Notes: generated from the sequence alone by a model not told the origin. Shown: positions 6,147 through 14,462, numbered from the stretch's first letter. The stretch: 64,000 bases of DNA from Streptomyces sp. NRRL S-646 (GCF_000720765.1 NZ_JODC01000006.1:372001-436000); one strand, 5' to 3'. Numbers and translations are program-made.

Positions 6147-8825
6147 CTAGAAGCCTTCCTGAATCACTTTACGCAATGAACTCGGAACGCTCATTCTGTA
6201 TGACTCCGACACTCGGGAGGGGTAGCTATCGAGCGATGACCCCCATTCCCGATACAAAGCATCAGGAGTCGAATTCAAAGCGACAAACGTTCCGTCATAG
6301 TAGATGCTGTTTGGAGCCAGTGCTGCAAGCCCTCGGATAACCGCCGCAAGCTCATCCTCGTGTGGCTCGTACTCAAAATTTGATCGTTCGAATAGGCCCG
6401 TGATGAGATCCTTGATCGTGATCGGGTTCCTCCTGAGAGCATATTGCACAAGAAGAGTGACGATCTCTTCGATCGGCGGCGCATGGGGCGGCTCGGCCTT
6501 CTCTAGCCGCTCAACAAACTGCCGGCTCTCTGCAGGGCTACGGCACTCGAAAAGTTCCTTCAGAGTGAGTGGAGAAACTCCTCTAATCGGAAATAGTTCA
6601 ACGAGGTGAGCCAGATCTTCAACGGTTATTGGAGTAATCCCGTCATTGCGGCATATCGCCTCTATGAGGCTCTCATCTATGCCATCACCTTGAAACCCAG
6701 GAGCGACCAGCAATGTATACTTCGGATCAATCTTCAGGCCATGCTTTTCTTTGGCCCTTTCGCGATGCACTCGCAGGATGGAGGTGCGCGCAGTTCCGGC
6801 CTGAATCCTGGGAGTCTTTTCTCGCTGGGTAGGGAAAAGCTCATCCTGAATCGCCACTGCGCTGCTGTCCAATATCTTGCGGGCCTCTCGGCCGCTTGAT
6901 TTTGCGTCGTACGTTAGGGCATAGCTCTCATTTTCGTCACCATTGCGACGCCCCAGCTGCGCAATCGCAATTCCGTCGACAGAGCCGTTACCGCCGATCC
7001 TCTGCACAGAGAAGCCCAAAAGGGTTAGCGCATCGGCAACAGCGTCCTCCAGCTCCTTCTCCTGATTGCTGGCGTCTAGGAGCTGCCTAGCCACGACAAA
7101 GGCTGACCGCGGGTGCCGCTTCACCAGATCGCGGAGGAAAGCGTCGCGCTTACCCATGACCCGCGCCACGACTTCCGAAGGGATATTTTCGTCAAGCATA
7201 TACGCTTGGGTCAGGAGTTCGGTCAGTGCGAGAAGCTTTAGCGGCTCCCGCAACCCCTTCTCGTTGATATAGTTGCTAATGAACGGATGCTCTTCGTTAA
7301 GGACAGCAGCCTTACGCTCGGGGTCATAGCGAACCAGTTGTGCATCCTGCCCGTAAGGTTCGATGAGAACCTGTTCGAGGACATCTTCCTCACTGGCCAA
7401 AACGTCGCTGGTTTGAGCAACTGCCCGGCGGCTCAATCCCATCGATTCACGGGCTGCCTCATCGCCGGCAACAACTTTATCCAGCGCACGCCGAAGCGGC
7501 GCCTGCGTCAGGACCGGTGCAGGATCCGAAATGCGCCCTTGCTTTGTAAGATAGGGCATTTGGTCTTGAGAATCAGCCTGCAGTAGAACCTTTCGAGCCT
7601 TGTTGAAGACTGCGAGCATGTACTTGCGCAACTCTCGCAGCTCTGGAGAATCTTGAAGGCTTTCCCTCGGGCTAGCGACAAGCCTGTCCAGGTCATCTGC
7701 ATTAATCTCCATATGGAAGCGGGTGAGTGTTCCATGATGAAGCTCAGGCCCTACATTAAAGCTTGATTCATCAAGATTGATAAGACGCCCTCGAACGCGT
7801 ACAAAGAACCCATGACTACGCGCCAAAAAAGTGCTCTTACCCTTCTGCAAGGATTCCACGAATAGACGAGCAGATCCCCACACGTTTCCTGCAAGGGGAA
7901 GACGGAATGCTGGAATCGCACCGCTAGGAGTCTCAATAGAGCATGCAGTGCCCTCTACTTTGCTCTTGCCGTCGCGCAGTTCATCTTCCGATTTTCCGAC
8001 GGTGAATGTCCAGTGGGTTTTCCCGGCAGCTTTGGATGGATCAATTGGCCCATCATTGAGCCACAACTGAAACCCCGGATTCAGTGGCAATGCGGTCGAG
8101 AGGATCCAGCGCAGCCTCCCAAGTTGTATGTGACGGGCTCGCTCTTTGAGGCTCGTCATGATGGCTGCTGTCCAACTCCGCGGAGCCCCCTCGTTAGTGA
8201 AGAGCTTGTTCAGCACTAACGAGTTAGACCCCATGTACATATTACTCAAGGCCGATCGGAGAGACTGCTCTGCCTCTTCTCGGGTCAGCTCAGCAACAAG
8301 GAGTTGCAAAGATTGCGGATCATCCATCTCTCCTTGCACCTGCCGATAATCCATCGTAACGGCAAGATACTGACCGCTTCGGCAGACAATGTATGTCAGC
8401 TCTTCGGCGAGTACATAAGTGGCGAGCTTTCCGATTCCAAATTTTCCAATCGGCGCCCTACCTCGCACATGCCCCTGTTGACGTTTACGGGACTGACCAA
8501 CCTCCCAAAGTTGTTGCAGACCATCAAGATCCATGGACTCACCGTCATCCACAACAATTAATGTAGAATCCTCCGGCTCCAGATCTGACGGCATGTAAAC
8601 CCAAACCTGGCTAGCGCCGGCATCGTACGAATTAGAGACGAGCTCCTCAAAGGCCTTGTTGGGCGAGCTATACAAGCCTTCAGAAAAGCGTTGAATGATG
8701 CCCAGAGATATGCGCACAGCCACCGAACCGCTACGCTGGTTAGATGATTCCACAAAATCGGCAACATCGATTTTGATTTGCTCGTTGTGTGCAGCAGTCT
8801 CGTTCGATGCAGCCTTCTGATCCAT
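6147..8825 (-). CDS. GHKL (Hsp90/MutL/MORC-like) ATPase with restriction-endonuclease-like domain
   Basis: 892 residues. The Bergerat ATP-binding fold is complete: N box at 60-69 with N65, G1 box D93-D94-G95, and G2 box GKFGIGK at 127-133. Around 590-645 there is a PD-(D/E)XK-like module: an acidic helix (E591/E593), D617 in SVDG, then D640-A-K642. ATPases of this type next to methylases are known from comparative genomics as restriction-modification-like systems related to MutL and eukaryotic MORC. It is the promoter-proximal gene of a two-gene operon with the methyltransferase. TTA codons occur at 89 (8559-8561) and 203 (8217-8219). The nuclease call is inference from motif spacing. Confidence 0.82.
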   Translation of the reverse strand: MDQKAASNETAAHNEQIKIDVADFVESSNQRSGSVAVRISLGIIQRFSEGLYSSPNKAFEELVSNSYDAGASQVWVYMPSDLEPEDSTLIVVDDGESMDLDGLQQLWEVGQSRKRQQGHVRGRAPIGKFGIGKLATYVLAEELTYIVCRSGQYLAVTMDYRQVQGEMDDPQSLQLLVAELTREEAEQSLRSALSNMYMGSNSLVLNKLFTNEGAPRSWTAAIMTSLKERARHIQLGRLRWILSTALPLNPGFQLWLNDGPIDPSKAAGKTHWTFTVGKSEDELRDGKSKVEGTACSIETPSGAIPAFRLPLAGNVWGSARLFVESLQKGKSTFLARSHGFFVRVRGRLINLDESSFNVGPELHHGTLTRFHMEINADDLDRLVASPRESLQDSPELRELRKYMLAVFNKARKVLLQADSQDQMPYLTKQGRISDPAPVLTQAPLRRALDKVVAGDEAARESMGLSRRAVAQTSDVLASEEDVLEQVLIEPYGQDAQLVRYDPERKAAVLNEEHPFISNYINEKGLREPLKLLALTELLTQAYMLDENIPSEVVARVMGKRDAFLRDLVKRHPRSAFVVARQLLDASNQEKELEDAVADALTLLGFSVQRIGGNGSVDGIAIAQLGRRNGDENESYALTYDAKSSGREARKILDSSAVAIQDELFPTQREKTPRIQAGTARTSILRVHRERAKEKHGLKIDPKYTLLVAPGFQGDGIDESLIEAICRNDGITPITVEDLAHLVELFPIRGVSPLTLKELFECRSPAESRQFVERLEKAEPPHAPPIEEIVTLLVQYALRRNPITIKDLITGLFERSNFEYEPHEDELAAVIRGLAALAPNSIYYDGTFVALNSTPDALYREWGSSLDSYPSRVSESYRMSVPSSLRKVIQEGF

Positions 8826-9426
8826 CGACGCCCCCTAATTCGTACGCACGTTCGCATCTGCTCAGACCGACCTCAGGCCCTGCCGATCCCCCAACTGGGC
8901 ATGAGCGGTCAGAGTATTTGATACCCATCACCCCTGAACAGACCACGTGTGGCGTCTACCGCGGCGTTTGCAGGGGCATGGCGCCTCCGTGACTGCGACA
9001 CCCCACCACCTGGCCTGATGACGCCAGCAGATAGCCGCCGGCCCCATCCACGGGATGAACATTCTTCGCCGGAGTCAACTCGATATCAGGGCGTGCGACC
9101 TCTTTCTCTCGCAAAACGGGGTGCGTGACCTGTTCCTGGTCGGCTATCGCCGTGTGCGTGCACTCGGCATCATTGACGCCTGAGATGCAGACATGAGCAT
9201 CTGCCGATCTTGGACTATTTGTGGACTGTCAATCCACATGCCCTGACTGGCGAGCGGCTGATCTGCATATACACGTGAGACCGCAAGGCCCTCCGGAGCC
9301 GCGTGCTCAGGTTTGGGCCGGCCAGAAGCAGAACAAGTATCTATCTGGTCTGCGGTCACTCTGCACCGCAGGGCTGCTCGGGTATGACCACTGCCGCTGC
9401 GCCTTCAGCCTAGGGAAACCGTTACG
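8826..9426. other. non-coding stretch with small dyads
   Basis: I see no supported gene in these 601 bases. They must hold the promoter of the leftward ATPase operon; GTAT-TTG-ATAC (8914-8924) is a small dyad about 90 bases upstream of its start. Two more hairpins are visible: GATGC/GCATC (9184-9201) and TGTGGA/TCCACA (9220-9238). These could mark the far side or a promoter for the rightward gene at 9427. Confidence 0.45.
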
Positions 9427-10134
9427 TTGTCAGTCTTAACGATCATAGGGCCCATCGTCGGTGCCGTAGTCGTGGCGGTCATCACCTACCTCACCTCACG
9501 ACCTCGGTTGCGGGCGGAAGTTCGGAAGCTGGAAGCAGAGTCAGATCGCACGATGGCCGAGACAACCAAGATCCTTTCGGAGTTCCAAGCGCGTCCCTCG
9601 AACGTCGCCGGCAATAACGCTCTGCCAAGGGGCTGGTACGTGACGGGGGCGCGACCCGAGGACTATGAATTTGGCGTTGACACGCAGGTATTCCACAGCG
9701 GTCACGCCAGCGCCTTCATCCAATCCCGTCCCGGTGCTAAGGAGTTTGCCTCCATCGCCCAGGTGTTCAAGGCAGATGCCTACCGAGGCAAGCGGGTACG
9801 TCTATCCGCCATGCTCAAGACCAGAGACGTCGCCAACTGGGCGGGGCTCTGGCTTCGCATCGATGACGTCCTGCACAACGTGATGGAGTTCGACAACACC
9901 GCTGACCGTCGAAGCATTTCGGGTACCCAGAGTTGGAGTCGCCGGAATGTTGTCCTTGACGTACCCGGCGACGGCGCGACTATCCGGATCGGCTTCCTGC
10001 TCAATGGTGACGGACGCGTCTGGTGTGACGACATGAAATTTGAAGAGGTAGGACTCGACATACCCGTTACCCGTAATATCGAAGGCGTGCGGAATCATCC
10101 AGAGAACCTCGACTTCGAGGCTGGAACCAACTGA
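9427..10134 (+). CDS. membrane-anchored protein with lectin-like beta-sandwich domain
   Basis: 235 residues from a TTG with AGGG upstream. An N-terminal hydrophobic segment (about residues 4-23) is followed by a short Glu/Arg-rich helix. A beta-rich domain follows, running from GWYVTG to VWCDDMKFEEV. This resembles carbohydrate-binding-like modules found at the end of some regulators and esterases; that is a judgement of pattern only. Codon 4 (9436-9438) is TTA. It is the last gene before the attachment site. Its function is unknown, and an effector or immunity role is possible. Confidence 0.7.
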   Translation: MSVLTIIGPIVGAVVVAVITYLTSRPRLRAEVRKLEAESDRTMAETTKILSEFQARPSNVAGNNALPRGWYVTGARPEDYEFGVDTQVFHSGHASAFIQSRPGAKEFASIAQVFKADAYRGKRVRLSAMLKTRDVANWAGLWLRIDDVLHNVMEFDNTADRRSISGTQSWSRRNVVLDVPGDGATIRIGFLLNGDGRVWCDDMKFEEVGLDIPVTRNIEGVRNHPENLDFEAGTN

Positions 10135-10253
10135 CGCGCGCCGCTGGTCACTAGGACGGGCCTCGGAAGCCCGTGTCGAATGCGTGTCGACGTTAGCCAG
10201 ACATACTCTGCCAGCACTGCAAGTCCCCAGGTCGGATGTGTACTGCCTACAGC

Positions 10254-10310
10254 AAGAGCAGGCGCCTTCTAAGCGCTTGGCCGCAGGTTCGAGTCCTGCC
10301 GGGGGCGCCC
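10254..10310 (+). other. 3' fragment of tRNA-Arg(UCU): right attachment site of the AICE
   Basis: The anticodon stem GGCGC/GCGCT (10261-10265/10273-10277) encloses loop CTTCTAA with anticodon TCT at 10268-10270. The T arm is GCAGG-TTCGAGT-CCTGC (10283-10299), and the acceptor 3' strand CGGGGGC is at 10300-10306. No matching 5' acceptor (GCCCCCG) or D arm exists upstream, so this is only the 3' part of a tRNA gene. That is the usual duplicated core left by AICE integrases. The left limit of the duplication is approximate. Confidence 0.8.
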
Positions 10311-10316
10311 AGTCTC

Positions 10317-10341
10317 CGCCCTCCTTCGGGAGGGCGTTTTT
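10317..10341 (+). terminator. Rho-independent terminator of the tRNA-Arg locus
   Basis: CGCCCTCC (10317-10324) and GGAGGGCG (10329-10336) form a perfect 8-bp stem with a TTCG tetraloop, followed by TTTTT. It lies 7 bases after the tRNA 3' fragment, as expected for the original tRNA gene, so it marks where native chromosome resumes. Confidence 0.85.
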
Positions 10342-10350
10342 GCTGGTCAG
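10330..10350 (+). repeat. 21-bp direct repeat, copy 1 (flanks VOC gene)
   Basis: The 3' half of the terminator plus flank matches the copy at 10840-10860 at 20 of 21 positions. The two copies are exactly 510 bases apart and bracket the VOC gene. Confidence 0.75.
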
Positions 10351-10393
10351 AGCAGATTTCCTCCTACGCCGGCGTCTCGGTGCCAACCCGCCC

Positions 10394-10399
10394 TACAGT
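10394..10399 (+). promoter_or_regulatory. -10 element of a leaderless promoter
   Basis: TACAGT ends 6 bases before the ATG at 10406. That places the transcription start on or next to the start codon, a frequent arrangement in Streptomyces. No ribosome-binding site is visible. Confidence 0.5.
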
Positions 10400-10405
10400 T
10401 GTCCG

Positions 10406-10834
10406 ATGACGCCGATCAAGAAGTTCCAAGTCACCTTCGACTGCGCAGAACCTGAGCGGCTCGCTCGTTTCTGGTGCGAGGTGTTGGGGTACGTCATACC
10501 GCCGCCACCGGCGGGGTTTGCCACTTGGGACGATTTCAAGCGCTCGCAGCCAACTGAGCAGCGGGATTCCTGGTTCGCCTGCGTGGATCCCTCAGGTGTG
10601 GGCCCGCGGCTGTACTTCCAGCGCGTCCCCGAGGGGAAGGCCGCCAAGAACCGGGTGCATCTCGATGTGCGGGTCGGCACCGGACTCGTGGGGGAAGAGC
10701 GCCTCGCCGCACTCGAGGCGGAATGCGCACGACTGGTCCCGCTCGGTGCGGTACACGTGCGCACGCTGTATGACGGCAATGATGCGTGCATCCCGATGCT
10801 GGACATCGAGGGCAACGAGTTCTGTATCGACTGA
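10406..10834 (+). CDS. VOC-superfamily (glyoxalase-like) protein
   Basis: 142 residues. It starts with a beta strand (FQVTFDCAEPERLARFWCEVLGY) typical of vicinal-oxygen-chelate proteins and ends with DIEGNEFCID, the usual metal-ligand glutamate region. The middle has the NRVHLDV strand. Such proteins act as dioxygenases, isomerases or resistance proteins. The substrate cannot be told here. The ATG at 10406 is chosen over longer frames because of the -10 element and the fold boundary. It sits just outside the AICE and is bracketed by 21-bp direct repeats. Confidence 0.85.
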   Translation: MTPIKKFQVTFDCAEPERLARFWCEVLGYVIPPPPAGFATWDDFKRSQPTEQRDSWFACVDPSGVGPRLYFQRVPEGKAAKNRVHLDVRVGTGLVGEERLAALEAECARLVPLGAVHVRTLYDGNDACIPMLDIEGNEFCID

Positions 10835-10839
10835 GACGA

Positions 10840-10860
10840 GAGGGCGTTTTTGATGGTCAG
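10840..10860 (+). repeat. 21-bp direct repeat, copy 2
   Basis: This is the second copy of 10330-10350 with one mismatch. It carries only the 3' half of the terminator stem plus T-run, so it cannot fold by itself. It overlaps the stop of the leftward oxidoreductase gene. Confidence 0.75.
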
Positions 10861-11780
10861 GACAGGCTTCCCAGCGCCATGACCGCCTTTCCGAAGACAC
10901 GGCGCCCCCGGAGGGCCTCGGCGGCCTCGTCGAAGCGGTCCCAGGATCCACGCCAGCCGATCTCCACGTCGAGAAACCCCTCAGCGGCCAGCTCGGTGAG
11001 AACGGCAAGGTCCGCGCCGACATCGCCCTCGATGACGAAGGAGGTCAGCGACTTGGCCGGGCCGACGGTCGCATACGGCGGAAAGACCGCCGGCTCCCCG
11101 GAAGTCCAGCCGACACTCTGCACACTGCCCCCGGGAGCGAGCAGGTTCCATACCGCGACCAGTTGAGGGCCGCCGACGCTGTCGATGACCACGTCGACCG
11201 GTCGTCGGAGTCCTTCCAGTCCGATCAAAACCTCGTCGGCGCCGGCCTCGGTCAGCCCCTCTCCGCGGGCTGCCGAGCCCACCGACGCGATCACATGGGC
11301 ACCGGCCCGCGCTGCCAGCTGGATCGCGAACCGACCGACCCCGCCGGAGGCCCCGGTGACCAGCACCCGCTTGTCCGGTCCGAGCCCCGCGGCCCGCAGC
11401 GAGCGCAGTGCCGCCACTCCGGCGACCGGCAGAGCCGCCGCCTGCGCCGGCTCCAAGCCCTTCGGCACTTCGGCGAGCGCGCCCACGTCGATCGCCACGC
11501 GCTCGGCGAAGGCTCCCGCGGTCAGCGCCACCACCTGGGTGCCCACCGCCGGGCCGGTTCCGTCGGCTGCGGCCCGAACGACCACTCCGGCGGCGTCCGA
11601 ACCGAGCACCGCACCCACCGGGACGCGCCCGGAGCGGGCGTCGTTGAGGTCGCCGTAGTTCAACGAGGCGTGGGAGACGTCCACCAGGACCTGGCCCGGC
11701 CCGGGCACCGGATCGGGCACCTCGGCGAGGCGGACGGCCGCGGATGCGGACGGGTCGACGACGAGAGCACGAACAGACAT
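10857..11780 (-). CDS. MDR-family NAD(P)H oxidoreductase (quinone reductase-like)
   Basis: 307 residues. The N-terminal GroES-like domain (PGPGQVLVDVSHASLNYGDL) is followed by a Rossmann fold with VTGASGGVGRFAIQLA. No catalytic or structural zinc cysteines are present, so it belongs to the zinc-independent quinone oxidoreductase or enoyl reductase branch. It is divergent from an HxlR regulator with 77 bases between, a typical redox or electrophile-responsive pair. It reduces a quinone or enone with NADPH by family analogy. Confidence 0.88.
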   Translation of the reverse strand: MSVRALVVDPSASAAVRLAEVPDPVPGPGQVLVDVSHASLNYGDLNDARSGRVPVGAVLGSDAAGVVVRAAADGTGPAVGTQVVALTAGAFAERVAIDVGALAEVPKGLEPAQAAALPVAGVAALRSLRAAGLGPDKRVLVTGASGGVGRFAIQLAARAGAHVIASVGSAARGEGLTEAGADEVLIGLEGLRRPVDVVIDSVGGPQLVAVWNLLAPGGSVQSVGWTSGEPAVFPPYATVGPAKSLTSFVIEGDVGADLAVLTELAAEGFLDVEIGWRGSWDRFDEAAEALRGRRVFGKAVMALGSLS

Positions 11781-11795
11781 CTCTTCCCCCTTGGT

Positions 11796-11808
11796 TCACG
11801 ACTTGTGA
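11796..11808. promoter_or_regulatory. candidate HxlR operator
   Basis: TCAC-N5-GTGA is a perfect 4-bp dyad in the short divergent promoter between the oxidoreductase and HxlR genes. Support is limited to symmetry and position. Confidence 0.35.
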
Positions 11809-11857
11809 CAGCAGTCATCATCGATAACCTTGCTGGTCATCGGAAGGGGGCACTTTC

Positions 11858-12256
11858 TTGTCACACAGTCACACCCGTGTTACCGAGGCTCTGAGGGTCG
11901 AAGCCTGCCCGGTCACCGAGGTGCTCGACCGCGTGGCGGGCAAGTGGAGCATCGGGATACTGATCGCCGCCGCCCACGGCCCGGTCCGCTTCACCGAACT
12001 CGAACGCGCCATCCAGGGCATCAGCCGACGGATGCTCACCCTCAACCTGCGTCGGCTGGAGCGGGACGGACTACTCGTTCGCACCGTGTATCCGACCGTG
12101 CCGCCCAAGGTCGAGTACAGCCTCACGCCCATGGCCCGGGAGCTCCACGCTTCGCTGACCGGGCTGGTCGGCTGGGCCGAGCGGCACCGGTCCGCGATCG
12201 CCGAGGCACGCGCCGCCTATGACACCGCGGCGGAGCAGAGACCCGACACGGACTGA
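11858..12256 (+). CDS. HxlR-family winged-helix regulator
   Basis: 132 residues from a TTG with GGAAGGGGG upstream. The HxlR core is plain: CPVTEVLDRVAGKWSIGIL, then FTELERAIQGISRRMLTLNLRRLERDGL and the wing YPTVPPKVEYSLT. The N-terminal cysteine (Cys18) is in the position used for redox or aldehyde sensing in this family. It likely represses its divergent neighbour, the MDR oxidoreductase, through the TCAC-N5-GTGA site. Confidence 0.9.
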   Translation: MSHSHTRVTEALRVEACPVTEVLDRVAGKWSIGILIAAAHGPVRFTELERAIQGISRRMLTLNLRRLERDGLLVRTVYPTVPPKVEYSLTPMARELHASLTGLVGWAERHRSAIAEARAAYDTAAEQRPDTD

Positions 12257-12404
12257 ACGGGCCGGACGGCCCGCGCCTCACCTTGACCGCGCCACGCATC
12301 CATCAGCTCCCAACAGGCCAACTCGCCCTGCCGGGCCGAAGCTTCACCGAAGACGCGCCGGCCTCGTACGACAGGCGAGGAGGCGGCCGGGACGCGGGGA
12401 TCGA

Positions 12405-14111
12405 TCAGGGCGCCGAGTCCTTCTTGCTGCGCGCCGCCGCGTACGCCTGGGCCGGCGTCATGGGGACCCCGTTGATCTGCACCGTCTTGTAGGGGCTGAC
12501 CTTCGCGCAGGTCTTGGCCTTGTCGGCGGTCTGGGCGTGGGCGTCGGCGACCGCGGCGTGGGTGTCGGCGGGGGCGGCCGACGAGCCGTACGCCGTACCG
12601 CTCGGCCAGTCGCTGCCGATGACGAGGACCACGCCGCTGCTGCCGCCCTGGGTGAGGTGCGAGGTGGGCAGTCCGAGGGCGGAGGCCGCCGTCTGCGCCT
12701 CGGCCTTCTGACCGGGCCCGTAGGTGATCGTCGTCCTCGACGACTGCGCGGGAGCGTTGCCCGTGGTGGTGTTCGAGCTGAAGCCCTTGGTGAGGAGGGC
12801 CTGCGCGATCACGGAGGCGCGTCCGCCGGTGGTGGTGCCGTTCTCCACCTGTACGGCGACCTCGGAGGCCGGCACGGTGGCCGCCGCCGACGCGGACGGG
12901 GACGCCGAGGACGTCTTCTTCTTGCCGCTGTCCGAGGTCAGGGACTGGTCGTTCGCGATGGTCGCGAAGAGCGACTTCGCGGAGGCCGCGGCGACCACCC
13001 GGTTGGCGTTGGTCGGGTCGGCCGCGGTCTGCATGGTGGTGAACGTCATCCGCTTGGACGGGACCTTGTTCAGATCGGTCGCCAGGTTCACGAGCTTGCT
13101 GACGCTGCCCAGGCCGGTGTCCACGGTCAGCGCCTTGGTGGCGGCGTCCGCCAGCGAGTAGACCTTGCCCGGGTCCGTCAGGGTCCCCGCGCTCTTGAAC
13201 TTGCGGATCATGGCGCTGAGGAAGAGGTGCTGGGAGACGGTACGGCCCAGGTCGCTGCCGTCACCGAAGCCGTGCCGGGATCGGACGAACTCCAGCGCCG
13301 CATCGCCCTCGAGGGTGTGGGTGCCCTTGGCGAGCTTCAGGTGGGAGTAGGTGTCGTAGACGTTGTCGCTGACGCACACCGACACACCGCCCACCGCGTC
13401 GGACATCTTCACGACGCCGGAGAAGTCGAGCATCACGAAGTGGTCGATGGTGATGCCGGTGAGCTGGTGAATGGTCTTGACCTGGCAGGCCGCGCCGTAC
13501 TGCAGCGCGCTGTTGATCTGCCCGTAGTAGCCGGAGGTCGCCTGGCCGCTGTCCGGGTCCTTGCACGCGGGGACGTTGGTCATGGTGTCGCGCGGGACGC
13601 TCATCACGGTGGCGTTGGAGCGGTCGGCGGAGACGTGCACCACCATCTCCACGTCGGCGTTGTGCCCGACGGTCGCACTCGCGGAGCCGCAGCCGCCGCC
13701 CAGTTTGCAGTCGGCCGCGTTGTTGCGGCCGTCGGAGCCGATCACCAGGATGTTGATCGGGGTCCGCCCGAAGGCGTCGGCCTTCTCTTGCCCGCCGGCG
13801 CCGTCGTCGATCGCAACGCTCTTGATGTTGCCGTTCAGATGCTCGTACAGCCAGGCGCCGGCTCCGGCGGTGACCAGGATCAGCGCCGACACCGTGAACA
13901 GGGCTATGCGCCCGATCCTTCTGCGCCGGGCGACGGGTTTGGCCCGGCGGCCCGAGCCGCGCCCCCGGGAGCGTGCCGCCTGCCGGGCGGCCGCCCGGCC
14001 CCCGTGCGGCGGGCGGGGCGTGCCGTCATCGGACTCGCGCTGACGGGGAACACTTGCTGAACGATCTCGGGTGGCCGCATGGCCACGGTTTCCGCCCCAG
14101 GGGTCGCTCAA
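12405..14111 (-). CDS. LytR-CpsA-Psr (LCP) cell-wall glycopolymer ligase
   Basis: 568 residues from TTG at 14111, with AGGGAG upstream. A longer frame starts at a TTG at 14186, but that TTG is part of an ATTGCGCAAT palindrome. There is an Arg-rich cytoplasmic tail, one membrane segment (RIALFTVSALILVTAGAG), then the LCP domain (LVIGSDGRNN, SVPRDT, DHFVMLDFSGVVKMSDAVGG, LEFVRSRHGFGDGSDLGR) and a C-terminal LytR_C domain. LCP proteins attach teichoic or other glycopolymers to peptidoglycan from lipid-linked donors. Confidence 0.92.
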   Translation of the reverse strand: MSDPWGGNRGHAATRDRSASVPRQRESDDGTPRPPHGGRAAARQAARSRGRGSGRRAKPVARRRRIGRIALFTVSALILVTAGAGAWLYEHLNGNIKSVAIDDGAGGQEKADAFGRTPINILVIGSDGRNNAADCKLGGGCGSASATVGHNADVEMVVHVSADRSNATVMSVPRDTMTNVPACKDPDSGQATSGYYGQINSALQYGAACQVKTIHQLTGITIDHFVMLDFSGVVKMSDAVGGVSVCVSDNVYDTYSHLKLAKGTHTLEGDAALEFVRSRHGFGDGSDLGRTVSQHLFLSAMIRKFKSAGTLTDPGKVYSLADAATKALTVDTGLGSVSKLVNLATDLNKVPSKRMTFTTMQTAADPTNANRVVAAASAKSLFATIANDQSLTSDSGKKKTSSASPSASAAATVPASEVAVQVENGTTTGGRASVIAQALLTKGFSSNTTTGNAPAQSSRTTITYGPGQKAEAQTAASALGLPTSHLTQGGSSGVVLVIGSDWPSGTAYGSSAAPADTHAAVADAHAQTADKAKTCAKVSPYKTVQINGVPMTPAQAYAAARSKKDSAP

Positions 14112-14177
14112 CTCCCACTCCCTACGCTGTGGCCGACGCCAACCGCCGGCGCCACGGCGCGTCCCTCGGGTTGGTTG

Positions 14178-14187
14178 ATTGCGCAAT
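14178..14187. promoter_or_regulatory. ATTGCGCAAT palindrome, LCP promoter
   Basis: This perfect 10-bp palindrome lies 67 bases upstream of the LCP start. It continues as TTGCGCAAT-N-TAGCAA, the same extended pattern as at the TatA promoter. Candidate ArsR-family operator. Confidence 0.55.
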
Positions 14188-14222
14188 ATAGCAAGCGTTT
14201 ACGAGTTCGCAGGTGGGCTGTG

Positions 14223-14429
14223 TCACACCTCGCGGACGGTGCTGTCCTCGGACACGGGACGGGCCGACACGGCACCGTCCTCCTTCATCGCCTTCGCCTC
14301 GCTCTTGAGGATGCGCATGGACTTGCCCAGCCCGCGGGCGGCCTCAGGCAGCTTCTTGGAGCCGAACAGCAAGATGATGACGATCGCCACGACCAGCAGG
14401 TGCCAGGGTTCCAGTCCGTTGCGGAGCAT
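14223..14429 (-). CDS. tatA: TatA-like twin-arginine translocase component
   Basis: 68 residues from ATG at 14429; an in-frame GTG 9 bases upstream is possible. One N-terminal membrane helix ([14 protein letters not shown]) leads into the [17 protein letters not shown] amphipathic helix that defines TatA, then a charged tail. TatA assembles the pore for folded-protein export. No tatB or tatC is nearby, so it is an orphan paralogue. Its promoter overlaps the end of the mgtA-like gene and contains ATTGCGCAAC, which links it to the neighbouring ArsR regulator. Confidence 0.88.
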   Translation of the reverse strand: MLRNGLEPWHLLVVAIVIILLFGSKKLPEAARGLGKSMRILKSEAKAMKEDGAVSARPVSEDSTVREV

Positions 14430-14462
14430 CCCGCCCACCCCTTCTCACTTCTCACATGGTTG

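Noticed and set aside
8914..8924. GTAT-TTG-ATAC as a restriction-controller operator
   Set aside because: Only 4-bp arms, single copy, and no controller gene is present, so evidence is too weak to call.
10234..10310. A complete functional tRNA gene
   Set aside because: The anticodon, T and 3' acceptor parts are present, but no 5' acceptor strand or D arm can be found upstream.
12219..14060. Long open frames opposite the LCP, mgtA, FadD and other large genes
   Set aside because: They are antisense frames produced by strong third-position GC bias. Their composition is Arg/Gly/Ala-rich without motifs.
14112..14186. LCP protein starting at TTG 14186
   Set aside because: The TTG lies in the ATTGCGCAAT palindrome and has no ribosome-binding site. 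A TTG with AGGGAG upstream exists at 14111.
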